Shown piece by piece: positions 7,274 to 15,256 of a stretch of 27,235 nucleotides of DNA. Under the pieces are notes generated by a model. The model worked only from the letters and a program-made list of their open reading frames with translations. It searched no databases and was not told the DNA's origin. How positions within the stretch are numbered: the stretch's first letter is position 1; every line of letters starts with the position of its first letter. A program made the position numbers and the translations under genes. The DNA lies in NCBI GenBank assembly GCA_023428645.1, contig JAEYXD010000195.1, forward strand, positions 1 through 27,235, given 5' to 3'. This DNA comes from Pseudomonadota bacterium. Its GTDB lineage: Bacteria; Pseudomonadota; Gammaproteobacteria; Steroidobacterales; Steroidobacteraceae.

Positions 7274-7287
7274 CGACATGCATGTCG
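7274..7287. repeat. 14-bp perfect palindrome in the tfoX-like leader
   Basis: CGACATGCATGTCG is fully self-complementary. It lies between the candidate promoter and the start codon at 7333. It could be an operator or a leader hairpin; nothing else identifies it. Confidence 0.35.
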
Positions 7288-7332
7288 AGTTGCCGGAGTT
7301 GGCACCCACATAAGGAAACGTGAGACGCTCGA

Positions 7333-7731
7333 ATGCGGACCAAGTCGAGCCTTGCAAACTACGTCGCCGAGCAGCTGTCATTCCTCGGTCGCATTTCAGC
7401 TCGATCGATCTTCGGCGCCACGGGCATCTTCATCGAGGATCGATTGCTCGGCATCGTCGTCGACGAGCAGACACTGTATCTGCACACCGGCTCGACGAAT
7501 CGCGACGACTACCTGTCGCGCGGGATGCCGCAATTCAAGCCATATCCCAACGCTTTCGATCTGACGACCGACCATCACAAGGTGCCGAGCGAAGTGCTCG
7601 CGGATGGCGAGCAGCTGCGCGAGTGGGGCGAACGTGCGTTGCGTGCGGCGGTCGATGCGGCGAAGGCGAAGCAACTCGCCGGGATCGAACGGTCACGGCA
7701 TGCGAAGCAGGCGAAGCGCAAAAAGACCTGA
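7333..7731 (+). CDS. TfoX/Sxy N-terminal-domain protein
   Basis: A 132-aa protein that is almost entirely a TfoX N-terminal domain. Identifying blocks are ISARSIFGATGIFIEDRLLG (21-40), the YLHTGSTNRDDY segment and MPQFKPYP. The usual TfoX C-terminal domain is absent; instead there is a lysine/arginine-rich tail (AKQAKRKKT). Full-length Sxy/TfoX is the competence coactivator of enterics and Vibrio. Single-domain relatives are common in proteobacteria with no established role, so competence control should not be assumed. ATG 7333 is the first credible start and has only weak Shine-Dalgarno matches. The gene converges on the DUF255 gene with a hairpin between them. Confidence 0.85.
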   Translation: MRTKSSLANYVAEQLSFLGRISARSIFGATGIFIEDRLLGIVVDEQTLYLHTGSTNRDDYLSRGMPQFKPYPNAFDLTTDHHKVPSEVLADGEQLREWGERALRAAVDAAKAKQLAGIERSRHAKQAKRKKT

Positions 7732-7752
7732 GTCCTGCGCCGCTCCCCGTGG

Positions 7753-7774
7753 CTCTCCCGCTAGAGCGGGAGAG
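7753..7774. terminator. REP-like hairpin between convergent genes (copy 1)
   Basis: CTCTCCCGC (7753-7761) pairs with GCGGGAGAG (7766-7774) around a TAGA loop, 21 nt past the tfoX-like stop and 19 bp before the end of the oppositely oriented DUF255 gene. It may act as a bidirectional terminator. The flank and stem (GTGGCTCTCCCGCT) resemble the hairpin at 11146-11170, so both may belong to a genome-wide repeated extragenic palindrome. Confidence 0.55.
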
Positions 7775-7793
7775 TGCGTCAGCTGAAGCGTTG

Positions 7794-9863
7794 CTAAGTG
7801 ATCGCCGCGACCGCGGCGATCGAGCGCAGCGGTTCGGAGCACGTCATCCCGCGGCACACGTAGGCTGCGGTTTCCGTCAACGGCTTTTTGTCCGCGATCG
7901 CATCCGGCAGATCAGGCGCATCGCTCGGGATTGCGAACACGAGCCGCTTGGGCGCATACAGCTTTGCAAGCTCGTCGGACCACGTGCCGATCTCATCCGC
8001 ATCGCCGCGCACGATGACGATCGTAGGCAGATCTACGTACTGCTCTAACGCAAGCAGCATAGCGGCATGCGCGTGCGGGACGCGCTCGAGCGCCAACCAA
8101 CCAGCGCGCAACGTACGAGCGGCCGCCTCGATATAGCGGCCCTCGCCGAGCAACAGGCCGAGCTTCACGAGTGCCTGCGCGGCGACCGCGTTGCCGGCGG
8201 GCAGCGCTTCGTCCGCGAACGTCTTCGATCGGTGAATCAGCGCCTCGTGATCGTCGGCCGTGAAATAAAAGCCGCCGGCGGCTTCATCCTGGAAATGCGC
8301 CAGCAGCGCCTCCGCGAGCTCGCATGCGAATTGCAGATCTTCGCTTCGCCACCGCGTCTGCAGCGATTCCAGCACTCCATCGAGCAGAAAGGCGTAATCG
8401 TCCAGGTACGCAGGAAAGCGGGAGCGGCCGTCCTTGTACGCCGCGAGCAGCCGGCCCTCGCGCCATAGGTGCGACCGCACGAAGTCGATCGCACGTAGGG
8501 CAGCGTCGGCGACGTCGGGCCGACGCAGCGCGCGCGCGGTGATCGCCAGCGCCGCAATCGCGAGCCCGTTCCATGCGCTCAGGACTTTCTCATCTCGTCC
8601 CGGCCAGACCCGCTTGTTGCGCGCATCGAGCAACATCTTTCGTGCGTCATCGAGCAGGCGCGTCGCGTCCGGTTCGCCAATTCCCATCTCGCTCGCGATG
8701 TCTTCCATGGAGCGATACACGTGCAGGTGCCATTGACTCTCGAAGTTCGCGGGCCGGTCGAGCCCGAATCTGCGCGCGAAGACCTCGAAGTTCTCGGCCG
8801 GTAACAGCCGGCGTACTGCCGCGGCGTCCCACACGTAGAACTTGCCCTCGTGTCCTTCCGAATCCGCATCGAGCGCCGACCAGAAGCCGCCGTCCGGCGA
8901 CTGCATGTCCCGCATCATCCAGTCCGCCGTTTCGTTCGCGACCCGCTTGAACAGGGGATCGCCCGTTGCGACGCTCGCTTGCGCGTAGAGGCTCAGCAGC
9001 TGCGCGTTGTCGTACAGCATCTTTTCGAAATGCGGGATCATCCAGTACGGGTCGACCGAGTAGCGCGCGAAGCCGCCGCCGAGCTGATCGTAGATGCCGC
9101 CTTCCGCCATGCGCGTGAGCGTCAACGTCGCCATGAAGAGCGAATGCAGATCGGGCGACTCGGTGCCGGCGGTGCGGCGCCATTCGCGCAGCAGGAAGGC
9201 GATATTCGTCGGGTGCGGAAACTTCGGCGCGCTGCCGAATCCGCCGAACTCCGCGTCGAAATCGTTGGCGAGCATTTGCCGAGCCGTGGCGAGCGGCGCG
9301 AGCGAGAGCTCCGCATCCGCGCCGGCCGGCGGCGGCGAGGTCTGGGCGAATGCGTCACGCAGTGCCGATGTCTGCTCGCGGATGTCCGCGCCGCGTTGAC
9401 CGTAGAACTCGGCGATTCGGTGCAGCAGATCACTGAAGGCGGGCAGTCCGTGGCGCGCGTCCTTCGGGAAATAGGTGCCGCCGAAAAACGGCTGCTGATC
9501 CTCGGGCGACAGGAACATCGTCAGCGGCCAGCCGCCGCCGTGACGCATGAGCATCTGATGCGCGAGCTGGTAGATACGGTCGAGGTCGGGGCGCTCCTCG
9601 CGATCGACCTTGATGTTCACGAACAGGTCGTTCATCACCGCGGCCGTCGCCTCGTCTTCGAAGGACTCGTGCGCCATCACGTGACACCAATGGCACGCGG
9701 AATAGCCTATCGACAGCAGAATCGGCTTGTTTTCCCGGCGCGCGCGCGCCAGCGCCTCCGGTCCCCATGGGTACCAATCGACGGGATTGTGCGCGTGCTG
9801 CAGCAGGTAAGGGCTCGTCTCGTCGGCGAGGCGATTGCGATGTGGCGTATTCGTGGCGGTCAT
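7794..9863 (-). CDS. YyaL/DUF255 thioredoxin-fold protein
   Basis: A 689-aa protein of the YyaL/SPATA20 type. The N-terminal thioredoxin-like domain starts with ETSPYLLQHAHNPVDWYPW (15-33) and carries the CxxC motif in SACHWCHVM (55-63). The rest is an alpha/alpha-barrel resembling N-acylglucosamine 2-epimerase or glycosyl hydrolase folds, with GGIYDQLGGGFARYSVD, HFEKMLYDNAQL and the VWPGRDEKVLSAWNGL block. Biochemical function is unknown across the family. The start is the Met of MTATNTPHRN; an upstream in-frame extension of 11 residues lacks similarity. Only 44 bp separate it from the divergent rlmI-like gene. On the minus strand TATTCT lies 7 nt before the ATG. Confidence 0.9.
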   Translation of the reverse strand: MTATNTPHRNRLADETSPYLLQHAHNPVDWYPWGPEALARARRENKPILLSIGYSACHWCHVMAHESFEDEATAAVMNDLFVNIKVDREERPDLDRIYQLAHQMLMRHGGGWPLTMFLSPEDQQPFFGGTYFPKDARHGLPAFSDLLHRIAEFYGQRGADIREQTSALRDAFAQTSPPPAGADAELSLAPLATARQMLANDFDAEFGGFGSAPKFPHPTNIAFLLREWRRTAGTESPDLHSLFMATLTLTRMAEGGIYDQLGGGFARYSVDPYWMIPHFEKMLYDNAQLLSLYAQASVATGDPLFKRVANETADWMMRDMQSPDGGFWSALDADSEGHEGKFYVWDAAAVRRLLPAENFEVFARRFGLDRPANFESQWHLHVYRSMEDIASEMGIGEPDATRLLDDARKMLLDARNKRVWPGRDEKVLSAWNGLAIAALAITARALRRPDVADAALRAIDFVRSHLWREGRLLAAYKDGRSRFPAYLDDYAFLLDGVLESLQTRWRSEDLQFACELAEALLAHFQDEAAGGFYFTADDHEALIHRSKTFADEALPAGNAVAAQALVKLGLLLGEGRYIEAAARTLRAGWLALERVPHAHAAMLLALEQYVDLPTIVIVRGDADEIGTWSDELAKLYAPKRLVFAIPSDAPDLPDAIADKKPLTETAAYVCRGMTCSEPLRSIAAVAAIT

Positions 9864-9907
9864 GGTGCGTAGAATAGAGCAAACCCTTCCGGACACCCGT
9901 CAGCCTC

Positions 9908-11107
9908 ATGCCCATTACCGATCAATTTCCCGAGTTGCGCTTGAAACCGCGCGAAGACCGTCGCCTTTCCGCGGGCCACCTGTGGGTGTTTTCCAACGAG
10001 GTCGACACCGCGCGCACGCCACTCACGAACTTCCGGCCTGGCGCGTTGTGCCGAGTCGTGAGCGATCGCGACAAGTTCCTCGGCTACGCATACGTCAATC
10101 CCGCCTCGCTGATCAGCGCGCGCATCCTGGGTCGCGATCCGGAGCACCCGCCGACGAAGTCGCTGCTCGTGCATCGTCTGCAAGTGGCCAGCTCGTTGCG
10201 GCGAGCGCTGTACGAACGGCCGTTCTACCGGCTCGTCTACGGCGAATCGGACGGCTTGCCCGGGCTCGTGCTCGATCGCTTCGGTGATGTCGTCGTCGGT
10301 CAGATCGCGACCGCCGGCATGGAGGCGCTGAAGGCCGAGATCCAGGAGGCGGTGGAGAAGGTCGTCGCGCCGCGCGCGATGCTGTGGAAGAACGACAGCG
10401 GCTCACGTGATCTCGAAGGCTTGCCGCACTACGTCGAAACGGCGTTTGGCGACGTGCCCGAGTCCGTCGACGTGGAGGAGGGCGGCGTGAATTTTCGCGT
10501 CGCGCTCGGCGCCGGCCAGAAGACGGGCTGGTTTTTCGATCAAGCCGCGAATCGCCTCGCACTGCGGAAGTACGTGGGCGGTGCACGCGTGCTCGACGTG
10601 TTCAGTTATCTCGGAGCGTGGGGGCTCGGCGCGTTGCGTGCAGGCGCCACGGAGGTCACGTGCGTGGACTCATCGCCCGCGGCCCTCGATGCCTTGCAAG
10701 CGAGCGCCGCCGCGAACGGGCTGAAGCCGGCCGTGCTGCGCGGCGATGCCTTCGACGTGATGGAATCCCTGCTCGCGGAGAAACGGCGCTTCGATGTCGT
10801 CGTCATCGATCCGCCCGCCTTCATCAAGCGGAAGAAGGATATTCCCAAGGGCGAGGCGGCATACAAGCGCCTCAATCAATTGGCCCTGCAGCTGCTCGAG
10901 CGCGATGGGATCCTGGTGTCGTGTTCGTGCTCGTACCACATGGGCGCCGACAGCCTCGTAGAGGCGATTCAACGCGCGGCCCGCCACGTCGGGCGCTTCG
11001 TGCAGATCGTCGAGATCGGCGGCCAGGCGCCCGATCACCCGATCCATCCCGCGATTCCGGAGACCCGGTACTTGAAGGCATTCTTTTGCCGGTCGACGGT
11101 GGAGTAG
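9908..11107 (+). CDS. rlmI: Class I SAM-dependent 23S rRNA methyltransferase, RlmI type
   Basis: Predicted to methylate C1962 of 23S rRNA (m5C), using S-adenosylmethionine. The N-terminal PUA-like domain (about 8-75) includes the family block HLWVFSNEVD (24-33). The central region contains YRLVYGESDGLPGLVLDRFG (107-126). The Rossmann domain has motif I VLDVFSYLGAWG (228-239), the acidic ribose contact VTCVDSS (250-256), motif IV VVIDPPAFIKRKKD (298-311) and the catalytic-cysteine segment SCSCSYHM (338-345). At 399 aa it matches E. coli RlmI (about 396 aa). Distinguishing RlmI from close paralogues needs a tree. The ATG start gives the expected N-terminus though it lacks a Shine-Dalgarno. Confidence 0.85.
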   Translation: MPITDQFPELRLKPREDRRLSAGHLWVFSNEVDTARTPLTNFRPGALCRVVSDRDKFLGYAYVNPASLISARILGRDPEHPPTKSLLVHRLQVASSLRRALYERPFYRLVYGESDGLPGLVLDRFGDVVVGQIATAGMEALKAEIQEAVEKVVAPRAMLWKNDSGSRDLEGLPHYVETAFGDVPESVDVEEGGVNFRVALGAGQKTGWFFDQAANRLALRKYVGGARVLDVFSYLGAWGLGALRAGATEVTCVDSSPAALDALQASAAANGLKPAVLRGDAFDVMESLLAEKRRFDVVVIDPPAFIKRKKDIPKGEAAYKRLNQLALQLLERDGILVSCSCSYHMGADSLVEAIQRAARHVGRFVQIVEIGGQAPDHPIHPAIPETRYLKAFFCRSTVE

Positions 11108-11145
11108 GCGAGCGACAAGAGCTCCGCGAAGAGCCCCCTCCCTGG

Positions 11146-11170
11146 CCCTCCCCCGCTCCGCGGGGGAGGG
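11146..11170 (+). terminator. REP-like GC hairpin after rlmI (copy 2)
   Basis: An 11-bp GC-rich stem (CCCTCCCCCGC, 11146-11156) pairs with 11160-11170 around a 3-nt TCC loop, 38 nt after the rlmI stop. There is no U-run. It shares the layout CTGGC-CTCCC-CGCT followed by its complement with the element at 7753-7774, so it could be a repeated extragenic palindrome as well as a terminator. Confidence 0.55.
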
Positions 11171-11218
11171 GACGCTTTACGCATTCGGCGCCAGTCGGAG
11201 CCGATTCGGCCTGATAAC

Positions 11219-12106
11219 ATGACGCGCCATATGTTGACCTACCCCGCGATCGACCCTGTCATCTTCTCTATCGGGCCCGTCGCCGTCCGCTGGTATGGCG
11301 TCACCTACGTGATTGCGTTCGCGCTCGCGTGGTGGCTCGGACGTAAGCGCGCTTCGCAGCCCGGCTCGACCTGGAAGCCGACCGATGTCGACGACATCAT
11401 CTTCTACGGCGCGCTCGGTGCCATCCTCGGCGGGCGCATCGGCTGGGTGCTGTTCTATGGATTCGAGCGGCTCGCGGACGACCCCATGATGATCTTCAGG
11501 GTGTGGCAGGGCGGCATGTCCTTCCATGGGGGCTTGATCGGCGTGCTGCTCGCGGAAGCGATTCTCGCCCGTCGGCGCGGCCACAAGATCGCCGACATGT
11601 TCGATTTCATCGCGCCGCTGCCGGGACTCGGCATCCTGTCCGTGCGCGTCGCGAACTTCATCAATGGCGAGCTGTGGGGCAAGCCGACGACGGTGCCGTG
11701 GGGGTTCCTGGTCGATCCCGCGAAGCTGCATCCGACGCAACGGCAGGAGGCGCTGAGCTTGTGCGACCGCTTCGACATTTCGCCCTGCGTCCTGCAGCTG
11801 CATGCCTCGCAGCTCTACGAGGGCCTGCTCGAAGGTCTCGTGCTGTTCATCATCGTCTGGGTGTTCACGTCGAAGCCGCGGCCGCGGCTTGCGCCGACGG
11901 GACTCTTTCTGATCTGCTACGGCTTCGCCCGGTTCGCGGTCGAGTTCGTGCGGGTGCCGGACGAGAATCGCGGCTATTTGTTGTTCGACTGGGTCACGAT
12001 GGGGCAGATCCTGACGACACCGATGATCATCATCGGCATCGCGCTCATGATCATCGCGTACCGCAGGAACGAGCCCAGCGGCAATGTCGTCAGAAGTGCA
12101 GGTTGA
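11219..12106 (+). CDS. lgt: Prolipoprotein diacylglyceryl transferase
   Basis: Inner-membrane enzyme that transfers diacylglycerol from phosphatidylglycerol to the lipobox cysteine of prolipoproteins, the first step of lipoprotein maturation. It is 295 aa with about seven hydrophobic segments. Diagnostic residues are the GGMSFHGGLIG loop with His103, the Lgt signature RVANFINGELWG with Arg143, the SQLYEG block (198-203), and FARFAVEFVR with arginines near 238 and 245. Started at ATG 11219, His103 and Arg143 fall at the same numbers as in E. coli Lgt, which favours this start over ATG 11231. Neither start has a Shine-Dalgarno. The TGA overlaps the thyA ATG, as expected for a translationally coupled lgt-thyA pair. 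Confidence 0.96.
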   Translation: MTRHMLTYPAIDPVIFSIGPVAVRWYGVTYVIAFALAWWLGRKRASQPGSTWKPTDVDDIIFYGALGAILGGRIGWVLFYGFERLADDPMMIFRVWQGGMSFHGGLIGVLLAEAILARRRGHKIADMFDFIAPLPGLGILSVRVANFINGELWGKPTTVPWGFLVDPAKLHPTQRQEALSLCDRFDISPCVLQLHASQLYEGLLEGLVLFIIVWVFTSKPRPRLAPTGLFLICYGFARFAVEFVRVPDENRGYLLFDWVTMGQILTTPMIIIGIALMIIAYRRNEPSGNVVRSAG

Positions 12107-12900
12107 TGAAGCAGTATCTCGACCTTCTCCGCCACGTCCGCGAGCACGGCGTCCGCAAGGACGACCGCACGGGGACCGGAACGTTGTCCGTGTTCGGATA
12201 TCAGATGCGCTTCGACCTGTCGCAGGGATTTCCGCTCGTGACGACGAAGAAGCTGCACCTGCGCTCGATCGTCTATGAGCTGCTGTGGTTCCTGAAAGGC
12301 GACACGAACGTCAAGTATCTGCGCGATCACGGCGTGTCGATCTGGGACGAGTGGGCTGACGAGAAGGGCGATCTCGGTCCCGTGTACGGCCGTCAATGGC
12401 GCTCGTGGCCGACGCCCGACGGCAAGTCGATCGATCAGATCAGCCGCACGGTGGACTTGATTCGCCGCAATCCCGATTCGCGCCGCATCATCGTCAACGC
12501 CTGGAACGTCGGTGAGCTCGAGCTCATGTCGCTCACGCCTTGTCATGCGCTGTTCCAGTTCTGGGTCGCGAACGGCAAGCTGTCGTGCCAGCTCTATCAG
12601 CGCAGCGCGGACATCTTCCTCGGCGTGCCGTTCAACATCGCCTCGTACGCGCTGCTCACGCACATGTTCGCGCAGCAGTGCGATCTCGACGTCGGCGAGT
12701 TCGTCTGGACCGGCGGTGATTGCCACCTGTATTCGAACCATCTCGCGCAAGCGGACGAGCAGCTCGGCCGAGAGCCTTACGGGCAGCCGCGGCTCGCGAT
12801 CAAGCGCCGGCCGCCATCGATATTCGAATACGAGTACGAAGATTTCGAAATCCTGAACTACCAGGCGCACGCACACATCAAAGCGCCGGTCGCGGTCTGA
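12106..12900 (+). CDS. thyA: Thymidylate synthase
   Basis: Methylates dUMP to dTMP with 5,10-methylenetetrahydrofolate, releasing dihydrofolate. It is 264 aa, the same length as E. coli ThyA, with the catalytic cysteine in SLTPCHALFQFW at position 146, also identical numbering. Other landmarks are DDRTGTGT (19-26), GPVYGRQWR (91-99), the QRSADIFLGVPFNIASY nucleotide/folate-binding block and GGDCHLYSNH. The start codon shares its A with the lgt stop (sequence TGATG). FolA, which recycles the dihydrofolate product, is encoded about 0.7 kb downstream, with the SET-domain gene in between. Confidence 0.98.
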   Translation: MKQYLDLLRHVREHGVRKDDRTGTGTLSVFGYQMRFDLSQGFPLVTTKKLHLRSIVYELLWFLKGDTNVKYLRDHGVSIWDEWADEKGDLGPVYGRQWRSWPTPDGKSIDQISRTVDLIRRNPDSRRIIVNAWNVGELELMSLTPCHALFQFWVANGKLSCQLYQRSADIFLGVPFNIASYALLTHMFAQQCDLDVGEFVWTGGDCHLYSNHLAQADEQLGREPYGQPRLAIKRRPPSIFEYEYEDFEILNYQAHAHIKAPVAV

Positions 12901-12967
12901 GGCGCGCCGACGCCAGCGCTTCAACTCTCGGTCTCATCTCCCTCGTCATCCTTTCCAATACTTAACT

Positions 12968-13609
12968 ATGGCCAAACAGAAACGCCGCGACGCCGCGCGC
13001 GGCACGAAATCGTCCAAGACCGAGACCAAGATCGGTCGCCGTCCAAAGAAGGCGGCGAAGAGCGCATCGCTCGCGAGCTCGCCGCTCATCGAGGCGCGCA
13101 ATTCCAAGATTCACGGCCGCGGCGTCTATGCGGTCGCGCCGATCAAGAAGGGCACGCGCGTCCTCGAGTACCTCGGTGATCGGATCTCGCACGCCGAGGC
13201 GGATCGTCGCTACGAGAAGAAGGGTGACGACGACGGTCACACGTTCCTGTTCATTGCCAGCTCGCGTACCGTCATCGATGCCGGCGTCGGCGGCAACGAT
13301 GCGCGCTTCATCAATCACAGCTGCAATCCGAATTGCGAGACCGTGATCGAAGGCAGCCGCGTCTTCATCGACGCGATCCGCGACATCAAGCCCGGCGAAG
13401 AGCTGGGCTATGACTATCAGCTCACGTGGGAAAGCACCGACGATCCCGCGGAGCTGGCCCTGTATGCCTGCCGCTGCGGCGCGAAGCGCTGTCGCGGGAC
13501 GATGCTCGACCGCGAGCCGCTCGACAAGCCGAAGGCCAAGGTCAAGCCGAAGGCCAAGGCCAAATCGAAGGCCAAGGCCGAATCGAAGTCGAAGCAGCGC
13601 AAGCGCTAG
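12968..13609 (+). CDS. SET-domain protein (lysine methyltransferase family) with Lys/Ala-rich tail
   Basis: A 213-aa protein with a basic N-terminus (1-35, many Lys/Arg), a SET domain at about 38-152 and a post-SET Cys motif. SET landmarks are HGRGVYAVAPIKKGTRV (49-65), the SAM/substrate knot RFINHSCNPNCE (113-124) and GEELGYDY (143-150). YACRCGAKRCRG (167-178) resembles the CxCx4C post-SET zinc ligands. Residues 187-213 are a repetitive KPKAKV/KPKAKA/KSKAKA tail encoded by an 18-bp tandem repeat. Known relatives methylate protein lysines, but bacterial targets are mostly unknown. The tail resembles bacterial histone H1-like proteins, suggesting nucleic-acid association (inference). No Shine-Dalgarno precedes the ATG. 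It ends 8 bp before folA. Confidence 0.9.
   Translation: MAKQKRRDAARGTKSSKTETKIGRRPKKAAKSASLASSPLIEARNSKIHGRGVYAVAPIKKGTRVLEYLGDRISHAEADRRYEKKGDDDGHTFLFIASSRTVIDAGVGGNDARFINHSCNPNCETVIEGSRVFIDAIRDIKPGEELGYDYQLTWESTDDPAELALYACRCGAKRCRGTMLDREPLDKPKAKVKPKAKAKSKAKAESKSKQRKR
13526..13597 (+). repeat. 18-bp imperfect tandem repeat inside the SET-domain gene
   Basis: Four consecutive 18-bp units begin at 13526, 13544, 13562 and 13580, with consensus AAGCCGAAGGCCAAGGCC. The first three are close copies and the fourth is diverged. They encode hexapeptides KPKAKV, KPKAKA, KSKAKA and ESKSKQ. Copy number probably varies between strains. Confidence 0.8.
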
Positions 13610-13617
13610 GGATTGCC

Positions 13618-14106
13618 GTGCGCGTGTCATTCGTCGTTGCCGCCGCCGAGAACGGCGTCATCGGTGCCGGCAACAAGCTGCCGTGGCATTTGCCGGACGA
13701 CTTGAAGTACTTCAAGTCGCTGACGCTCGGCAAGCCGGTGCTGATGGGGCGCAAGACGCACGAGTCGATCGGTCGCCCGCTGCCGGGCCGCACGAACATC
13801 GTCATGACGCGGCAGCGCGGCCTGACGTTGCCGGGCTGCATCGTCGTGAACACGGTGGCGGAGGCCACGGCCGCCGCCGGCGACGCCGACGAGCTTGCGG
13901 TGATCGGCGGTGCCGAGTTGTTCGCGCAGACGCTATCATCCGCCAGCGTCATCCATCTCACGCGCGTGCATGCCGATGTGCCGGGTGACGTGCTGCTGCC
14001 GCCCTTGCCCAAGCACGAATGGCGGGAGCGCTTGATCGCGACGCATCCCGCCGACGACCGCCACGCGTTCGCGTTCAGCTTCATCGATCTCGAGAGAATC
14101 GCGTAA
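13618..14106 (+). CDS. folA: Dihydrofolate reductase
   Basis: Reduces dihydrofolate to tetrahydrofolate with NADPH, replenishing the cofactor used by ThyA. It is 162 aa. The N-terminus VSFVVAAAENGVIGAGNKLPW (from residue 3) contains the Met20-loop equivalent. LPWHLPDDLKYFK (21-33) has the catalytic acid at about Asp28. GKPVLMGRKTHESIG (38-52) and GRPLPGRTNIVMT give the NADPH-binding segments, and VIGGAELF (about 99-106) is the later glycine loop. The start is GTG 13618, since no ATG gives a complete N-terminus; GTG 13624 is an alternative. It is 8 bp after the SET-domain gene and 22 bp before the YkgJ-type gene, so these are likely co-transcribed. Confidence 0.96.
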   Translation: MRVSFVVAAAENGVIGAGNKLPWHLPDDLKYFKSLTLGKPVLMGRKTHESIGRPLPGRTNIVMTRQRGLTLPGCIVVNTVAEATAAAGDADELAVIGGAELFAQTLSSASVIHLTRVHADVPGDVLLPPLPKHEWRERLIATHPADDRHAFAFSFIDLERIA

Positions 14107-14128
14107 GCCCAAGGCCAGGTGAATTCGG

Positions 14129-14494
14129 ATGTCCCGCTACAACTGTCTCAAGTGCCCCGGCTATTGCTGCAGCCACTCGCGCATCGCGGTGAGCGATCAC
14201 GACATCGCGCGGCTCGCGCGACACTTCGGTATCTCCACCAAGCAGGCCCGCGAGCGCTTCACGTATCGCTATCAGACGAAGGAAGCGGACGAGCAGATCC
14301 TGCGCCATCAGCGCGATCACATCTACAAGACGATCTGCCGGTTCTTCGATACCGAAGAACGTCGCTGCACGGTGTATGAGGCCCGGCCGAACGTCTGCCG
14401 CAAGTACCCGTACGGCAATTCGTGCGGCTATTACTCGTTCCTGAAATTCGAGCGCGCGCATCAGGCCGACGAGGAGTTCATTCCCTCGGCTTAG
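14129..14494 (+). CDS. YkgJ family cysteine-cluster protein
   Basis: A 121-aa protein with eight cysteines: 6, 9, 13, 14, 70, 80, 90 and 99. They are arranged as CLKCPGYCC at the N-terminus and later single Cys within ICRFFD, RRCTVY and PNVCRKYPYG. This is the YkgJ / zinc- or iron-chelating cluster pattern, where the cysteines probably bind a metal or Fe-S cluster. Function is unknown for most of the family. The RPNVCRKYP segment is especially characteristic. Spacing is 22 bp after folA and 6 bp before rluF. AGGTG lies a few nt upstream of the ATG. Confidence 0.87.
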   Translation: MSRYNCLKCPGYCCSHSRIAVSDHDIARLARHFGISTKQARERFTYRYQTKEADEQILRHQRDHIYKTICRFFDTEERRCTVYEARPNVCRKYPYGNSCGYYSFLKFERAHQADEEFIPSA

Positions 14495-14500
14495 CGAGTC

Positions 14501-15196
14501 ATGCGCCTCAACAAGTTCATCAGCGAGACCGGCGTCTGCTCGCGGCGCGAGGCCGACGCTTGGATCGAAGCGGGGCGCGTCACGATCAACGGCGCGCCCG
14601 CGGTGCTCGGCACGCAGGTGCAGCCCGGCGACACGGTGTGCATCGATGGCAAGCCGGTCGGCGCGTCGAAGCGGCACGTCTACATCGCGCTGAACAAGCC
14701 GCCCGGCATCACTTGCACGACCGAGCGCGACGTCGCCGGCAACATCGTCGACTTCATCGGCCATCGCGAACGTATCTTCCCGATCGGCCGCCTCGACAAG
14801 GATTCCGAGGGCTTGATCCTGCTGACGAACAACGGCGACATCGTCAACGAAATCCTGCGAGAGGAAAACGAGCACGAGAAGGAGTATCTCGTGACCGTCG
14901 ATCGCCCCATGACGGAGATTTTTCTGAGCGGCATGGCGAGCGGTGTGCGCATCCTCGGCACCGTGACGAAGCCCTGCAAGGTCACGCGCGTCGAGCGCTG
15001 CACGTTCAGGATCGTCCTGACGCAGGGCCTGAATCGGCAGATTCGTCGCATGTGCTCGTTTTTCGGCTACAAGGTCGTACGGCTGCAGCGCGTGCGCGTC
15101 ATCAACGTCACGTTGGCGGGACTCAAGCTCGGACAATGGCGCGAGCTCACGTTGGATGAGGTTCGCCGGCTCGTGCCGCCGCATGTCGCGATCTGA
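14501..15196 (+). CDS. rluF: 23S rRNA pseudouridine synthase RluF
   Basis: Predicted to isomerise U2604 (and U2605) of 23S rRNA to pseudouridine. It is 231 aa with an S4-like RNA-binding domain at about 1-60 (RLNKFISETGVCSRREADAW), then the RsuA/RluB-type catalytic domain. The catalytic aspartate is Asp99 in the block FPIGRLDKDSEGL. Further RluF-like stretches are NEHEKEYLVTVDRP, MASGVRILGTVTKPCKV and TQGLNRQIRRMCSFFGYKV, which follow E. coli RluF closely from memory. The long basic C-terminal extension of E. coli RluF is missing. ATG 14501 is 6 bp after the YkgJ-type gene, so translation is probably coupled. Confidence 0.92.
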   Translation: MRLNKFISETGVCSRREADAWIEAGRVTINGAPAVLGTQVQPGDTVCIDGKPVGASKRHVYIALNKPPGITCTTERDVAGNIVDFIGHRERIFPIGRLDKDSEGLILLTNNGDIVNEILREENEHEKEYLVTVDRPMTEIFLSGMASGVRILGTVTKPCKVTRVERCTFRIVLTQGLNRQIRRMCSFFGYKVVRLQRVRVINVTLAGLKLGQWRELTLDEVRRLVPPHVAI

Positions 15197-15256
15197 CGTC
15201 GCTGCCGTTGGGCATGCTGGCGATTCATACCCCCAGGCAGTAGGCTTGCGATTCCC

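Noticed and set aside
11219..11231. ATG 11231 as the lgt start
   Set aside because: It remains possible, but starting at 11219 places His103 and Arg143 at exactly the E. coli Lgt numbers, so the longer form was preferred.
12957..12968. AATACT as a leaderless promoter for the SET-domain gene
   Set aside because: It is only 5 nt from the ATG, has no -35, and a poor context; read-through from thyA 67 bp upstream is as likely.
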